Source of the DNA: Clostridia bacterium
GTDB taxonomy: Bacteria; Bacillota; Clostridia; Oscillospirales; CAG-272
Direction of reading: 5' to 3'
DNA: 32,216 nucleotides
Assembly: GCA_017482465.1 (NCBI GenBank)
Contig: JAFUMW010000027.1
Location: 1-32,216, forward strand
Shown here piece after piece: positions 22,892-30,477 of the stretch; the first letter of the stretch is position 1, and each line of letters opens with the position of its first letter. The position numbers and the translations under genes were made by a program. The notes under the pieces were generated by a model, which searched no databases, had not been told where the DNA came from, and was given only the letters and a program-made list of their open reading frames with translations.

Positions 22892-24250
22892 TTAGAAGAA
22901 TCCGTCCTTCAATACTACGTCGAGTACCGAAGAAATAAGTATCAGTATAATGCATATGGGGGCAAGGTACTTGATAACGAAAGTAAAAAGCTTTTCGTTT
23001 TTGAATTTTCCTGTGAGCGCGACCTCGTCCGCGATAGTCTTCGGCTTGATAACATATCCGATGAATATGCATGTAAGAAGTGCTACCAACGGCATGATAA
23101 CGCTGTTACTGATAAAATCGAAGAAATCAAGGAACCGGAGTCCGAGTATTCTGATATCCTTCCAAACGCCGTTGCCCAGCGATGACGGAAGTCCGATCAC
23201 GAGCGCGCCGACAAATACAATAAGACATGTAAGCTTTCTGTTCCACTTGAACTTGTCGCAGAAGATCGAAACGACCGTCTCCATAAGAGAGATCGACGAG
23301 GTAAGCGCCGCAAAGAGCACGAGCAGGAAGAATACGGCACCGATGATCTGTCCGCCGTACATCGTGTCAAACACCTTGGGCAGAGTTTCAAACATGAGAC
23401 TTGGACCGGCGTTTATCGCGGCGGCATTACCTCCCGAAAAGGCGAATACCGCGGGGACGATCATAAGTCCCGCAAAGAACGCGATTCCTGTGTCAAATAT
23501 CTCTATCTGATGCACGGAGGTCTCTATGCTTACGTCCTTTTTCATGTATGAGCCATAGGTTATCATGATACCCATGGCAAGCGACATCGAGTAGAACAGC
23601 TGTCCCATTGCCGCAAGCACTGTCTTTACCGAGAAGTGTGAGAAATCGGGCTTGATATAGTAGATAACGCCGTCAAGCGCACCCGGAATAAACATCGTGT
23701 AAATAGCGATGAACACCGAAAGCACGACAAGTACGGGCATCATTATCTTGCTTACCTTTTCAACGCCCTTTTCAACGCCGAAAAGAACCACAAGCGCAGT
23801 CACGCCGATATAAAGCGCAAACCAGAAGATCGGCTCAGCGACACCCGAGATGAAATCACCGAAGTAAGTGTCTGCCGCCGCGGCTCTTCCCTGTCCGCTT
23901 ACAAAAACAGCGAGATATTTTGTGACCCATCCGCCTATTACCGAATAATAGGGGAGGATTATCATCGGTACGATCGCCGCAAGATATCCGACAAACGCAA
24001 ATTTTTTATTTAACGCCTTGAACGCACCGACAGCACTGAGTCCGGTCTTGCGTCCGAGCGCGATCTCGGCGGTCATAAGAGCAAAACCGAATGTGACCGC
24101 GAGAATTATGTATACAAGAAGAAATATTCCTCCGCCGTACTTTGCCGCAAGGTAAGGGAATCGCCAGATATTTCCAAGACCGACTGCCGAGCCTGCGGCG
24201 GCAAGGACGAATCCGATCTTGCCCGTAAAGCTACTTCTTTTTTGTTCCAT
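22892..24250 (-). CDS. Neurotransmitter:sodium symporter (SNF/NSS) family transporter
   Basis: This 452-residue integral membrane protein has about 11 TM helices. It opens with the family signature GFVLAAAGSAVGLGNIWRFPYLAAKYGGGIF, whose unwound TM1 Gly/Asn residues bind Na+ and substrate (as in LeuT). TM6 and TM8 equivalents are visible (FYSMSLAMGIMITYGSYM, ALTSSISLMETVVSI). Bacterial members import amino acids (tryptophan, tyrosine, leucine, alanine types) with sodium. GGAGGACAAC precedes the ATG. Upstream lies the tRNA terminator, so it must have its own promoter in the 70-bp gap; only a weak one is seen. Substrate cannot be assigned; aromatic amino acids would fit the nearby ior genes (speculative). 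Confidence 0.93.
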   Translation of the reverse strand: MEQKRSSFTGKIGFVLAAAGSAVGLGNIWRFPYLAAKYGGGIFLLVYIILAVTFGFALMTAEIALGRKTGLSAVGAFKALNKKFAFVGYLAAIVPMIILPYYSVIGGWVTKYLAVFVSGQGRAAAADTYFGDFISGVAEPIFWFALYIGVTALVVLFGVEKGVEKVSKIMMPVLVVLSVFIAIYTMFIPGALDGVIYYIKPDFSHFSVKTVLAAMGQLFYSMSLAMGIMITYGSYMKKDVSIETSVHQIEIFDTGIAFFAGLMIVPAVFAFSGGNAAAINAGPSLMFETLPKVFDTMYGGQIIGAVFFLLVLFAALTSSISLMETVVSIFCDKFKWNRKLTCLIVFVGALVIGLPSSLGNGVWKDIRILGLRFLDFFDFISNSVIMPLVALLTCIFIGYVIKPKTIADEVALTGKFKNEKLFTFVIKYLAPICIILILISSVLDVVLKDGFF

Positions 24251-24321
24251 GTTGTCCTCCGATGTACTGATGAAGTTGCGCTTATATTTAAAGCGACATA
24301 TTTCGCGATCATTCTAAAAAT

Positions 24322-24349
24322 AAAAGCACTTGCGCGGGCAAGTGCTTTT
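24322..24349 (-). terminator. Terminator of the tRNA operon
   Basis: A perfect 12-bp stem AAAAGCACTTGC/GCAAGTGCTTTT with a GCGG loop and leftward tail TATTTTTAGAA starts just after the tRNA-Thr 3' end. Confidence 0.9.
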
Positions 24350-24350
24350 A

Positions 24351-24426
24351 TGGAGCTGCTACCCAGATTCGAACTGGGGACCTCATCCTTACCAAGGATG
24401 TGCTCTACCAACTGAGCCATAGCAGC
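24351..24426 (-). tRNA. tRNA-Thr (anticodon GGT)
   Basis: This is a 76-nt cloverleaf. Acceptor GCTGCTA pairs with TAGCAGC, followed by discriminator T and an encoded CCA. The D arm is normal, anticodon stem CATCC/GGATG has loop TTGGTAA (anticodon GGT, codons ACC/ACU), and the T arm has TTCGAAT. It is second in a two-tRNA transcript. Confidence 0.97.
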
Positions 24427-24428
24427 AA

Positions 24429-24505
24429 TGGCGACCTGAAGGGGACTCGAACCCCTGACCTCTAGCGTGACAGGCTAGCGTTCTAACCAACTGAACTACC
24501 AGGCC
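24429..24505 (-). tRNA. tRNA-Asp (anticodon GTC)
   Basis: This is a 77-nt cloverleaf. Acceptor GGCCTGG pairs with TCAGGTC through two G-U pairs, followed by discriminator G and an encoded CCA. Anticodon stem CTAGC/GCTAG has loop CTGTCAC (anticodon GTC), and the T arm has TTCGAGT. It lies 2 bp upstream of tRNA-Thr, so the transcript needs only minimal processing between them. Confidence 0.97.
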
Positions 24506-24525
24506 GAATTTACATCGCGAGATAT

Positions 24526-24554
24526 ATTATATCAAATACTTACGCGTTTGTCAA
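24526..24554 (-). promoter_or_regulatory. Consensus promoter of the tRNA-Asp/tRNA-Thr operon
   Basis: TTGACA (24554-24549), exactly 17 bp, then TATAAT (24531-24526), followed by a GC-rich start region (CTCGCGA), as is usual for stable-RNA promoters. Confidence 0.9.
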
Positions 24555-24591
24555 GACATATTTTCAAGTTTTTTGAGTTTTTGTCGGATAT

Positions 24592-24621
24592 TAAAAGGGC
24601 GGAGTCTTAGCCGCCCTTTTA
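24592..24621 (-). terminator. Terminator of icd
   Basis: TAAAAGGGCGG/CCGCCCTTTTA, an 11-bp stem with an 8-nt loop, lies 11 bp after the icd stop codon. Confidence 0.88.
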
Positions 24622-24632
24622 TGTAACGCCGT

Positions 24633-25850
24633 TTAAGCCAAATACTTGTCAAGTCGTTTGCCGACCTCAACGAGGAATTCCTCTGTGCCTACCTTGCGCT
24701 TGTTCTCAAGCGTTGACATCGACATAAGATCACCTGTCATAACGCCTTCCTCGATCGTGTCGATCGTTGCCTTTTCAAGCATATCGGCATAATTTACAAG
24801 CTCGGGAATACTATCAAGCTCACCGCGCTTTCTTAAAGCGCCCGACCAAGCGAATATCGTGGCTACGCTGTTGGTAGAGGTTGCCTCGCCCTTGAGATGC
24901 TTGTAATAGTGGCGCTGTACAGTACCGTGCGCCGCCTCGTACTCATATACTCCCTCGGGGGAAACGAGCACAGATGTCATCATCGCAAGACTTCCGTACG
25001 CTGTTGCGACCATATCGCTCATTACGTCGCCGTCGTAGTTCTTGCATGCCCATATATATCCGCCCTCGCTTCTGATAACGCGTGCTACCGCGTCGTCGAT
25101 CAGAGTATAGAAATACTCGATGCCTGCCGAGTCGAACTTTTCCTTGTATTCATTTTCAAAGATCTCTGCGAAGATATCCTTGAAGCGGTGGTCATACTTT
25201 TTCGAGATAGTGTCCTTTGTTGCGAACCATACGTCCTGCTTTGTGTCGAGCGCAAAGTTAAAGCAGCTGCGCGCAAAGCTTTCTATCGACTTGTCTATGT
25301 TGTGAAGTCCCTGTATGATACCGCTTGAATCCTTGAAGGTATGTATCAGCTCGCGTACTTCGTTGCCGTCCTTATCGGTGCAGACAAGCTCGCACTTTGA
25401 GCCTGCCGGAACCTGCATCTCAACATTCTTGTACACATCGCCGTAAGCGTGACGCGCGATAGTTATCGGCTTTGTCCAGCTCGGGATATAGGGCGTAATA
25501 CCCTTGACAAGGATCGGTGTTCTGAAGACTGTACCGTCAAGTATCGCTCTGATAGTGCCGTTCGGGCTCTTCCACATCTGTTTGAGATTGTACTCGTCCA
25601 TTCTCGCGGCGTTGGGAGTAATAGTCGCACATTTTACGGCAACGCCGTACTTTTTGGTAGCTTCGGCCGACTTTACTGTGACCTCATCGTTTGTTTCGTT
25701 TCTGTATTCAAGTCCGAGATCGTAATATTCGCTCTTGAGCTCGATGTGCGGGAGGATAAGGATATCCTTTATCATCTTCCATATTATTCGTGTCATCTCG
25801 TCGCCGTCCATTTCGACAAGCGGCGTTTTCATTATGATCTTTTCTGCCAT
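24633..25850 (-). CDS. icd: NADP-dependent isocitrate dehydrogenase (eukaryote-like dimeric type)
   Basis: This 405-residue enzyme makes 2-oxoglutarate, NADPH and CO2 from isocitrate. It is of the eukaryotic-like homodimeric class (IDH1/2-like), not the E. coli Icd class: [13 protein letters not shown] at the start, the SPNGTIR substrate-binding segment, GTVFRTPI and ARHAYGDVY. The metal-binding Asp residues lie in [41 protein letters not shown] holds the Arg-His pair that reads the NADP 2'-phosphate. AAAGGAAC precedes the ATG. It is monocistronic. It supplies 2-oxoglutarate for glutamate synthesis in what is probably an incomplete TCA cycle. Confidence 0.95.
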   Translation of the reverse strand: MAEKIIMKTPLVEMDGDEMTRIIWKMIKDILILPHIELKSEYYDLGLEYRNETNDEVTVKSAEATKKYGVAVKCATITPNAARMDEYNLKQMWKSPNGTIRAILDGTVFRTPILVKGITPYIPSWTKPITIARHAYGDVYKNVEMQVPAGSKCELVCTDKDGNEVRELIHTFKDSSGIIQGLHNIDKSIESFARSCFNFALDTKQDVWFATKDTISKKYDHRFKDIFAEIFENEYKEKFDSAGIEYFYTLIDDAVARVIRSEGGYIWACKNYDGDVMSDMVATAYGSLAMMTSVLVSPEGVYEYEAAHGTVQRHYYKHLKGEATSTNSVATIFAWSGALRKRGELDSIPELVNYADMLEKATIDTIEEGVMTGDLMSMSTLENKRKVGTEEFLVEVGKRLDKYLA

Positions 25851-25870
25851 TTTGCAAGTTCCTTTCGATG

Positions 25871-26223
25871 AGAGAAGTGTCTACGCTTAACAGTATAACA
25901 CATATTTTTGAAAAATGGAATAGGATAACGAAAAAATATTTTGTTTTTTATCAGGTACGGCTTTGGCTGCCTATTGGTGACACGGGCAAATACAAAACCT
26001 GCCAAAGAAGAAGTATTTCGGCAAAAACGCCGAAGTGACCGCCGCGGAGTTCCGGCACGCAATTGCCGTCATTTGAGTAAAATATTAGCAGAGGTATATT
26101 GCCTCTGCGCCTGCCTGCAAAATTTTTTTCAAATCCATGTTTAAAACCCGTGCAAACGTGCCAAAAATAATAGTGCAGGCAGGTTGTTTGTACAAAGTCT
26201 AAAATAATGGAGAGTGAATCAAG
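25871..26223. other. Gene-free stretch between icd and the MazF-like gene
   Basis: It holds the icd promoter region (TATACT near 25896-25891, weak -35), then a GC-rich block (about 25965-26075) unlike the AT-rich DNA around it, which contains the hairpin TTCGGC/GCCGAA. Next is a hairpin GCAGAGG/CCTCTGC (26088-26108), and then a 10-bp perfect inverted repeat CCTGCCTGCA (26110-26119) / TGCAGGCAGG (26174-26183) with 54 bp between. No gene with a start and ribosome binding site was found. The GC-rich block may be a dispersed repeat or decayed sequence. Confidence 0.45.
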
Positions 26224-26613
26224 TTGAGCGTAAAACGCGGAGATATTTTCTATGCCGACCTCAGTCCTGTTGTCGGAAGCGAGCAAGGGGGACTCAGACC
26301 TGTGCTTATCGTGCAGAATGACGTTGGCAACAAGTACAGTCCCACGGTAATTGCCGCGGCAATAACAAGTCAGATCGGGAAAACAAAGCTTCCCACGCAT
26401 ATTGATGTGTTTGCCGACAGCTACGGACTTGCCAAGGATTCGGTAATACTTCTCGAACAGATAAGGACTATCGATAAAAAGCGCTTGAAGGAAAAAATGG
26501 GACACCTCGACGACGCGCTTATGAGCCGCGTTGACGATGCGATATCCATAAGCTTCGGGCTTCCCGCGACCGAAGGCGTGAACGAAGCAAACCGAGCGGG
26601 TGTCACCGCCTGA
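26224..26613 (+). CDS. MazF/PemK-family endoribonuclease toxin-like protein
   Basis: This 129-residue protein has the PemK/MazF fold: [31 protein letters not shown] with the conserved catalytic-loop Arg, [10 protein letters not shown] with the conserved Thr, and [15 protein letters not shown]. It would cleave mRNA at short specific sequences. It closely resembles the B. subtilis NdoA/EndoA type in length and motifs, plus a short extra C-terminus (about 12 residues). The start is TTG at 26224 after GGAGAGTG, indicating modest translation. The usual NdoAI/MazE antitoxin gene is not upstream or downstream, so the antitoxin is elsewhere or absent. An inverted repeat in the leader may be regulatory. 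Confidence 0.9.
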   Translation: MSVKRGDIFYADLSPVVGSEQGGLRPVLIVQNDVGNKYSPTVIAAAITSQIGKTKLPTHIDVFADSYGLAKDSVILLEQIRTIDKKRLKEKMGHLDDALMSRVDDAISISFGLPATEGVNEANRAGVTA

Positions 26614-26640
26614 CACTGTAAAAAAAGGACTTTCAAATAC

Positions 26641-26672
26641 ATACGGGAGTGCTTCCGCACTCCCGTATTTTC
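26641..26672. terminator. Bidirectional terminator between convergent genes
   Basis: ATACGGGAGTGC/GCACTCCCGTAT, a 12-bp perfect stem with a TTCC loop and T-rich rightward tail, is shared by the mazF-like and ymdB-like genes. Confidence 0.85.
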
Positions 26673-26676
26673 ATTA

Positions 26677-27465
26677 TCAAAAGCTTATCCTTTGCACCTT
26701 TACGCACTTTCCCGTCAGCTTGTCAAGCATAAAAATCGCTCCGCTTGCCGAGACCTTACCCACCGCCTGTTCAAAGCGAACGGGCATACGGCTGATAAAC
26801 TTCTCGATAATTATCTCGCTCTTTACACCGAGTATGCTGTCATTAACGCCGACCATGCCGAGGTCGGTTATAAAGCCGGTTCCTTTCGGCAGTATCTGCT
26901 CGTCTGCGGTGGCAACATGCGTGTGTGTACCGAAAACAACGCTTACCCTGCCGTCAAGATAGCGTGCAAGCGCCGCCTTTTCACTGGTCGCCTCCGCGTG
27001 GATATCAACAACGGCATAGTCGTATTTCCCCTTATTTGCCTCAAGTATCCTATCGGCACATACAAACGGACTCTCGACCGGATCCATGTACACATTGCCA
27101 AGCAAGTTCATAACGAGTACACGTCTGCCTCCCGCGTCGATAACAGTGTAGCCGAAGCCCGGAGCGGTCGAAGGCATGTTCGCAGGACGTACACAGTATC
27201 CGCTGTCATCGAGAAAGCCGTACACTTCACGTCGTCTGAAGCTGTGGTTACCGCCGGTTATAACATCCGCACCGGCGTCATATATAGCCTCGGCGCTCTG
27301 CGGAAGCATACCGTTTCCGTCGGCTGAGTTTTCGCCGTTGACGACGGTCAGGTCTATTGCGTGATACTGTATTATGCTGTGAAGCTTTTCTTTGAGATAT
27401 GAGGTAGCGTGTGAGCCGACTGCATCGCCGACGGCAAGTATATTGTAGGTCTCTGCCATTATCAT
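26677..27465 (-). CDS. YmdB-family metallophosphoesterase (2',3'-cyclic nucleotide phosphodiesterase)
   Basis: This 262-residue calcineurin-like phosphoesterase of the YmdB/TIGR00282 type is known in Bacillus to act on cyclic nucleotides and influence biofilm and motility decisions. Metal-binding motifs in order are ILAVGDAVG, VVNGENSADG, TGGNHSF, DIHAEATSEK and FGTHTHV. All ligand positions are present. No signal peptide. Two start codons are possible: ATG at 27465 (close to GGAAGGA, about 5 bp) or ATG at 27459 (better spacing). It is divergent from the DUF3006-PFK operon with overlapping promoter regions. Confidence 0.92.
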   Translation of the reverse strand: MIMAETYNILAVGDAVGSHATSYLKEKLHSIIQYHAIDLTVVNGENSADGNGMLPQSAEAIYDAGADVITGGNHSFRRREVYGFLDDSGYCVRPANMPSTAPGFGYTVIDAGGRRVLVMNLLGNVYMDPVESPFVCADRILEANKGKYDYAVVDIHAEATSEKAALARYLDGRVSVVFGTHTHVATADEQILPKGTGFITDLGMVGVNDSILGVKSEIIIEKFISRMPVRFEQAVGKVSASGAIFMLDKLTGKCVKVQRISF

Positions 27466-27508
27466 CGTGTCCTTCCGAAGGATTTATTGCCGTTTTTTGA
27501 AACGGAGA

Positions 27509-27537
27509 TTGACATACACAAATATTATTGGTATAAT
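27509..27537 (+). promoter_or_regulatory. Consensus promoter of the DUF3006-PFK operon
   Basis: TTGACA (27509-27514), 17 bp, then TATAAT (27532-27537) with an extended TGG just upstream. The predicted start is near 27544, giving a leader of about 60 nt. Oppositely oriented weak promoter elements for the ymdB-like gene overlap it. Confidence 0.9.
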
Positions 27538-27604
27538 TATGATACCACATAACAAACATAAATTGCAAGTGCTTTGACAAAAACTTATGCTTCGGAGGCA
27601 AAAA

Positions 27605-27826
27605 ATGGACTATACACTTGACAGGGTTGAAAACGGAGTTGCCGTGCTCGTGAGCCTTGACGGCTCGTCAGTGATAAACGTAAAAGCAGAGGAGCTCTCA
27701 GACGCAAAAGAGGGTGATATGCTCCGTCAAACGGATACAGGCTTTACCGTTTTACACGAAAGCACCAAAGAGCGTAAGCTCAGCCTCGCAAAACGATTTG
27801 AAAAGCTCAAAAGCAAAAATAAGTGA
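27605..27826 (+). CDS. DUF3006-like small protein
   Basis: This 73-residue protein resembles the DUF3006 family: an N-terminal YTLDRVENGVAVLVSLDGSSVINV beta-hairpin, then KEGDMLRQTDTGFTVLHESTKERK and a basic C-terminal helix. Family members are cytoplasmic, of unknown role and often sit beside enzymes in operons. The ATG at 27605 follows CGGAGGC; an in-frame ATG at 27587 overlaps that site and is rejected. It is 24 bp upstream of the phosphofructokinase gene and shares its strong promoter, so a link to glycolytic control is conceivable but unproven. Confidence 0.8.
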   Translation: MDYTLDRVENGVAVLVSLDGSSVINVKAEELSDAKEGDMLRQTDTGFTVLHESTKERKLSLAKRFEKLKSKNK

Positions 27827-27850
27827 TATCATTGTAAGAAAGGAAAAAAC

Positions 27851-29089
27851 ATGGACAAGCTTAAAGGAAACGCTATCGTAGGACAGTCGGGAGGACCGAC
27901 AGCGGCTATAAACGCAACGCTTGCGGGCGTTATACGCGGTGCATTTGAATCCGATCATATCGGAACGGTATACGGCGCGATACACGGTGTGGCAGGACTT
28001 CTTGAGGACCGATACTGCGTGCTCAACGACATCGTAAAAAGCGAAGAGGACTTAAAGCTGCTTGAAAACACCCCCGCGGCGGCTCTCGGTTCATGCAGGG
28101 CAAAATTACCCGATCCCGCAAAGGATACTGCCGCGTACGAAAAGCTTTTTGCACTTTTTGAAAAGCTTGATATTAAATATTTCTTCTACATAGGCGGAAA
28201 CGACTCAATGGACACGGTTGATAAGCTGAGCAAATACGCAAGCATCATCGGCAGTGATATTAGAGTCATGGGTGTACCTAAAACGATCGACAACGACCTT
28301 TGCGGAACAGATCATACTCCCGGCTTCGGATCTGCGGCAAAGTTTATCGCCACAGTAATGCAGGAGATGATCCGCGACACAGCAGTCTATTTTGTAAAGG
28401 CTGTCACCATCGTAGAGATCATGGGACGCGATGCCGGCTGGCTTACGGCGGCATCCGCTCTTACACGCAAGCATTGCGGCGTTGCCCCCGACCTCGTTTA
28501 TCTGCCCGAGGCAGTGTTTGATTATGACAAATTCTATGAGGATATCGAAGAAGCGTTCAAGAAAAAGCCGAACATAGTTGTTGCCGTCTCCGAAGGGGTC
28601 AAAACTGCTGACGGTAGATATGTCGGCGAGGGTACGCAGAGCGGTGCTACCGACGTTTTCGGCCACAAATATCTGGCAGGTACGGGAAAGATGCTCGAAA
28701 ACGCGGTCAAGGAAAAATTCGGCTGTAAGGTGCGTTCGGTAGAACTCAATCTGCCGCAGAGATGCGCGTCCCACGCGGCATCGCTTGTTGACCTTACCGA
28801 ATCGGTAATGGTCGGACGTGCGGCTGTAAAGTGTGCCGAAAGCGGAGAGAGCGGTAAAATGATGTGCTTTGAGCGTATCGGTGACGGTGATAATTACGCC
28901 ATAAGATGCGTATCGCGCGATATCGCGTCGATAGCCAATAAGATACGCTACGTACCGCGTGAATTTATAAACGAGCGCGGCAATAACATTACCGATGAGT
29001 GTGTCGACTACCTGCTTCCGCTTATAAGCGGAGAGGTTATGCCGGCATACAAAAACGGTCTGCCTGTGCATTTTGTAATAAACGGATAA
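27851..29089 (+). CDS. pfp: PPi-dependent 6-phosphofructokinase
   Basis: This 412-residue protein of the PfkA superfamily has the N-terminal GQSGGPTAAINATLAG loop, GGNDSMDT at 115-122 and PKTIDND at 143-149 with the catalytic Asp147. Two diagnostic positions favour pyrophosphate over ATP: Asp118 where ATP enzymes have Gly (GGDGS), and Lys144 where they have Gly (PGTIDND). MGRDAGWL and the C-terminal fructose-6-phosphate residues are present. It makes fructose-1,6-bisphosphate reversibly, saving ATP in an anaerobe. AAGAAAGGA precedes the ATG. It is second in an operon with the DUF3006-like gene. Phosphate-donor choice is inferred from residues and not measured. Confidence 0.92.
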   Translation: MDKLKGNAIVGQSGGPTAAINATLAGVIRGAFESDHIGTVYGAIHGVAGLLEDRYCVLNDIVKSEEDLKLLENTPAAALGSCRAKLPDPAKDTAAYEKLFALFEKLDIKYFFYIGGNDSMDTVDKLSKYASIIGSDIRVMGVPKTIDNDLCGTDHTPGFGSAAKFIATVMQEMIRDTAVYFVKAVTIVEIMGRDAGWLTAASALTRKHCGVAPDLVYLPEAVFDYDKFYEDIEEAFKKKPNIVVAVSEGVKTADGRYVGEGTQSGATDVFGHKYLAGTGKMLENAVKEKFGCKVRSVELNLPQRCASHAASLVDLTESVMVGRAAVKCAESGESGKMMCFERIGDGDNYAIRCVSRDIASIANKIRYVPREFINERGNNITDECVDYLLPLISGEVMPAYKNGLPVHFVING

Positions 29090-29092
29090 CAA

Positions 29093-29124
29093 AAACGGCG
29101 ATCCGAATGGATCGCCGTTTGTTT
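29093..29124 (+). terminator. Terminator of the PFK operon
   Basis: AAACGGCGATCC/GGATCGCCGTTT, a 12-bp perfect stem with a GAAT loop, lies 3 bp after the stop codon. Confidence 0.88.
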
Positions 29125-29205
29125 CGCCTATAAATTCGCACTGACTTTGGGGCATGGGCTTAGAACGCTAAGTTTGCATAAGCCTCACGCGCGCCTTGCC
29201 TGTCT

Positions 29206-29223
29206 AAGACCGCTTGCGGTCTT
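29206..29223 (-). terminator. Probable weak terminator of gapA
   Basis: AAGACCG/CGGTCTT with a 4-nt loop lies 13 bp past the gapA stop. The leftward tail (AGACAGG) lacks T residues, so termination may rely on the PFK hairpin further on. Confidence 0.4.
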
Positions 29224-29236
29224 TTGGCTACTAGCA

Positions 29237-30271
29237 TTAAAGTTCTGCGAAGTACTTGATGGTTCTTACCATCTGGCTTGTGTAGGAGTTTTCGTTGTCG
29301 TACCACGAAACTACCTGAACCTGGTAAAGGTCGTCGCCGATCTTGGAAACCATTGTCTGTGTAGCGTCGAAGAGCGAGCCGTACTTCATACCGATAACAT
29401 CGGAGGATACGATCTGATCTTCATTGTAGCCGTAAGACTCGGAAGCTGCTGCCTTCATAGCTGCGTTGATGCCTTCCTTTGTTACGTCTGCGCCCTTAAC
29501 AACTGCTGTAAGGATAGTTGTAGAACCGGTCGGTACGGGAACTCTCTGAGCAGAACCGATGAGCTTGCCGTTGAGCTCGGGAATTACAAGACCGATAGCC
29601 TTTGCAGCGCCTGTGGAGTTAGGAACGATGTTATCAGCGCCTGCTCTTGCACGTCTGAGGTCGCCCTTTCTGTGAGGACCGTCGAGGATCATCTGGTCGC
29701 CTGTGTAAGCGTGGATAGTGCTCATGATACCGCTCTGGATAGCAGCGTAGTCATTGAGAGCCTTTGCCATGGGAGCAAGGCAGTTTGTTGTGCAGGAAGC
29801 AGCAGAAATGATGTTGTCTTCCTTTGTAAGTGTGTTTTCGTTTACGCCGTAAACGATCGTCTTAAGATCGTTGCCTGCGGGAGCAGAGATAACAACCTTC
29901 TTTGCACCTGCGTCGATGTGAGCCTGGCTCTTTTCCTTTGAGCAGTAGAAGCCTGTGCACTCGAGAACAACGTCAACGCCGATTTCTCCCCAAGGAAGAT
30001 CCTTAGCGTCCTTTTCTGCGTAGATCTTGAGGGTCTTGCCGTCAACTGTGATGGTGTTAGCTTCATCATCAGCGCTTACGGTGTGGAGACCTTCACCGAT
30101 TTTGCCGCAGTAACCGCCCTGAGCGGTGTCGTACTTGAGAAGGTGAGCGAGCATAGAGGGCTTTGTGAGGTCGTTGATAGCAACGATATCATAGCCTTCT
30201 GCACCGAACATCTGTCTGAATGCAAGACGTCCGATACGGCCGAAGCCGTTAATAGCAACTTTAACTGACAT
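29237..30271 (-). CDS. gapA: Type I glyceraldehyde-3-phosphate dehydrogenase
   Basis: This 344-residue enzyme converts glyceraldehyde-3-phosphate, NAD+ and phosphate to 1,3-bisphosphoglycerate. It has NAD-fold [14 protein letters not shown], Asp34 in AINDL (favours NAD over NADP), the active-site Cys160 in [12 protein letters not shown] and His187 in [10 protein letters not shown], and the conserved [13 protein letters not shown] end. GGAGGAAATCAC precedes the ATG. It is monocistronic. The upstream region has a promoter and two Rex-like operator sequences, so expression is plausibly tied to the NADH/NAD+ ratio. The codons look like those of a highly expressed gene (for example few rare Arg codons). 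Confidence 0.97.
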   Translation of the reverse strand: MSVKVAINGFGRIGRLAFRQMFGAEGYDIVAINDLTKPSMLAHLLKYDTAQGGYCGKIGEGLHTVSADDEANTITVDGKTLKIYAEKDAKDLPWGEIGVDVVLECTGFYCSKEKSQAHIDAGAKKVVISAPAGNDLKTIVYGVNENTLTKEDNIISAASCTTNCLAPMAKALNDYAAIQSGIMSTIHAYTGDQMILDGPHRKGDLRRARAGADNIVPNSTGAAKAIGLVIPELNGKLIGSAQRVPVPTGSTTILTAVVKGADVTKEGINAAMKAAASESYGYNEDQIVSSDVIGMKYGSLFDATQTMVSKIGDDLYQVQVVSWYDNENSYTSQMVRTIKYFAEL

Positions 30272-30322
30272 TGTGATTTCCTCCGTTTTATATAAATAAA
30301 TTTAACCTGTTTTGAAGGGCGG

Positions 30323-30340
30323 TCGTTAAAAAATTAACAA
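30323..30340. promoter_or_regulatory. Rex-like operator downstream of the gapA promoter
   Basis: TCGTTAAAAAATTAACAA (plus strand) matches the clostridial Rex site TTGTTAANNNNTTAACAA at 13 of 14 fixed positions. It lies about 10-35 bp downstream of the predicted transcription start, where a bound repressor would block elongation or initiation. Confidence 0.65.
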
Positions 30341-30366
30341 CCTATATTCATACCCTAACAGATAAT

Positions 30367-30395
30367 ATTTTACCTTATTTCGGTCAAGTTTACAA
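30367..30395 (-). promoter_or_regulatory. gapA promoter
   Basis: TTGTAA (30395-30390), 17 bp, then TAAAAT (30372-30367). An alternative overlapping pair, TTGACC about 10 bp downstream with TTATCT, is also possible. The leader is about 80-90 nt. Confidence 0.55.
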
Positions 30396-30400
30396 GTGTT

Positions 30401-30418
30401 TTGTCCCATTTTTAACAA
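30401..30418. promoter_or_regulatory. Second, imperfect Rex-like site upstream of the gapA -35
   Basis: TTGTCCCATTTTTAACAA has one perfect half-site (TTAACAA) and one degenerate half (TTGTCCC), 11 of 14 fixed positions. It sits directly upstream of the -35, so the two sites bracket the promoter. Confidence 0.35.
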
Positions 30419-30477
30419 TTTCGTCACTTTGAATTAAAAACGGAACGGATTTTTTGCATTATTGGGGATTTTTTACA

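Noticed and set aside
26137..26202. 21-codon frame just upstream of the MazF-like gene as an antitoxin
   Set aside because: No ribosome binding site, far shorter than MazE-type antitoxins, and no recognisable DNA-binding motif.
28205..29155. Leftward open frame (316 codons) opposite phosphofructokinase
   Set aside because: Antisense shadow caused by codon bias of the real gene; no translation signal.
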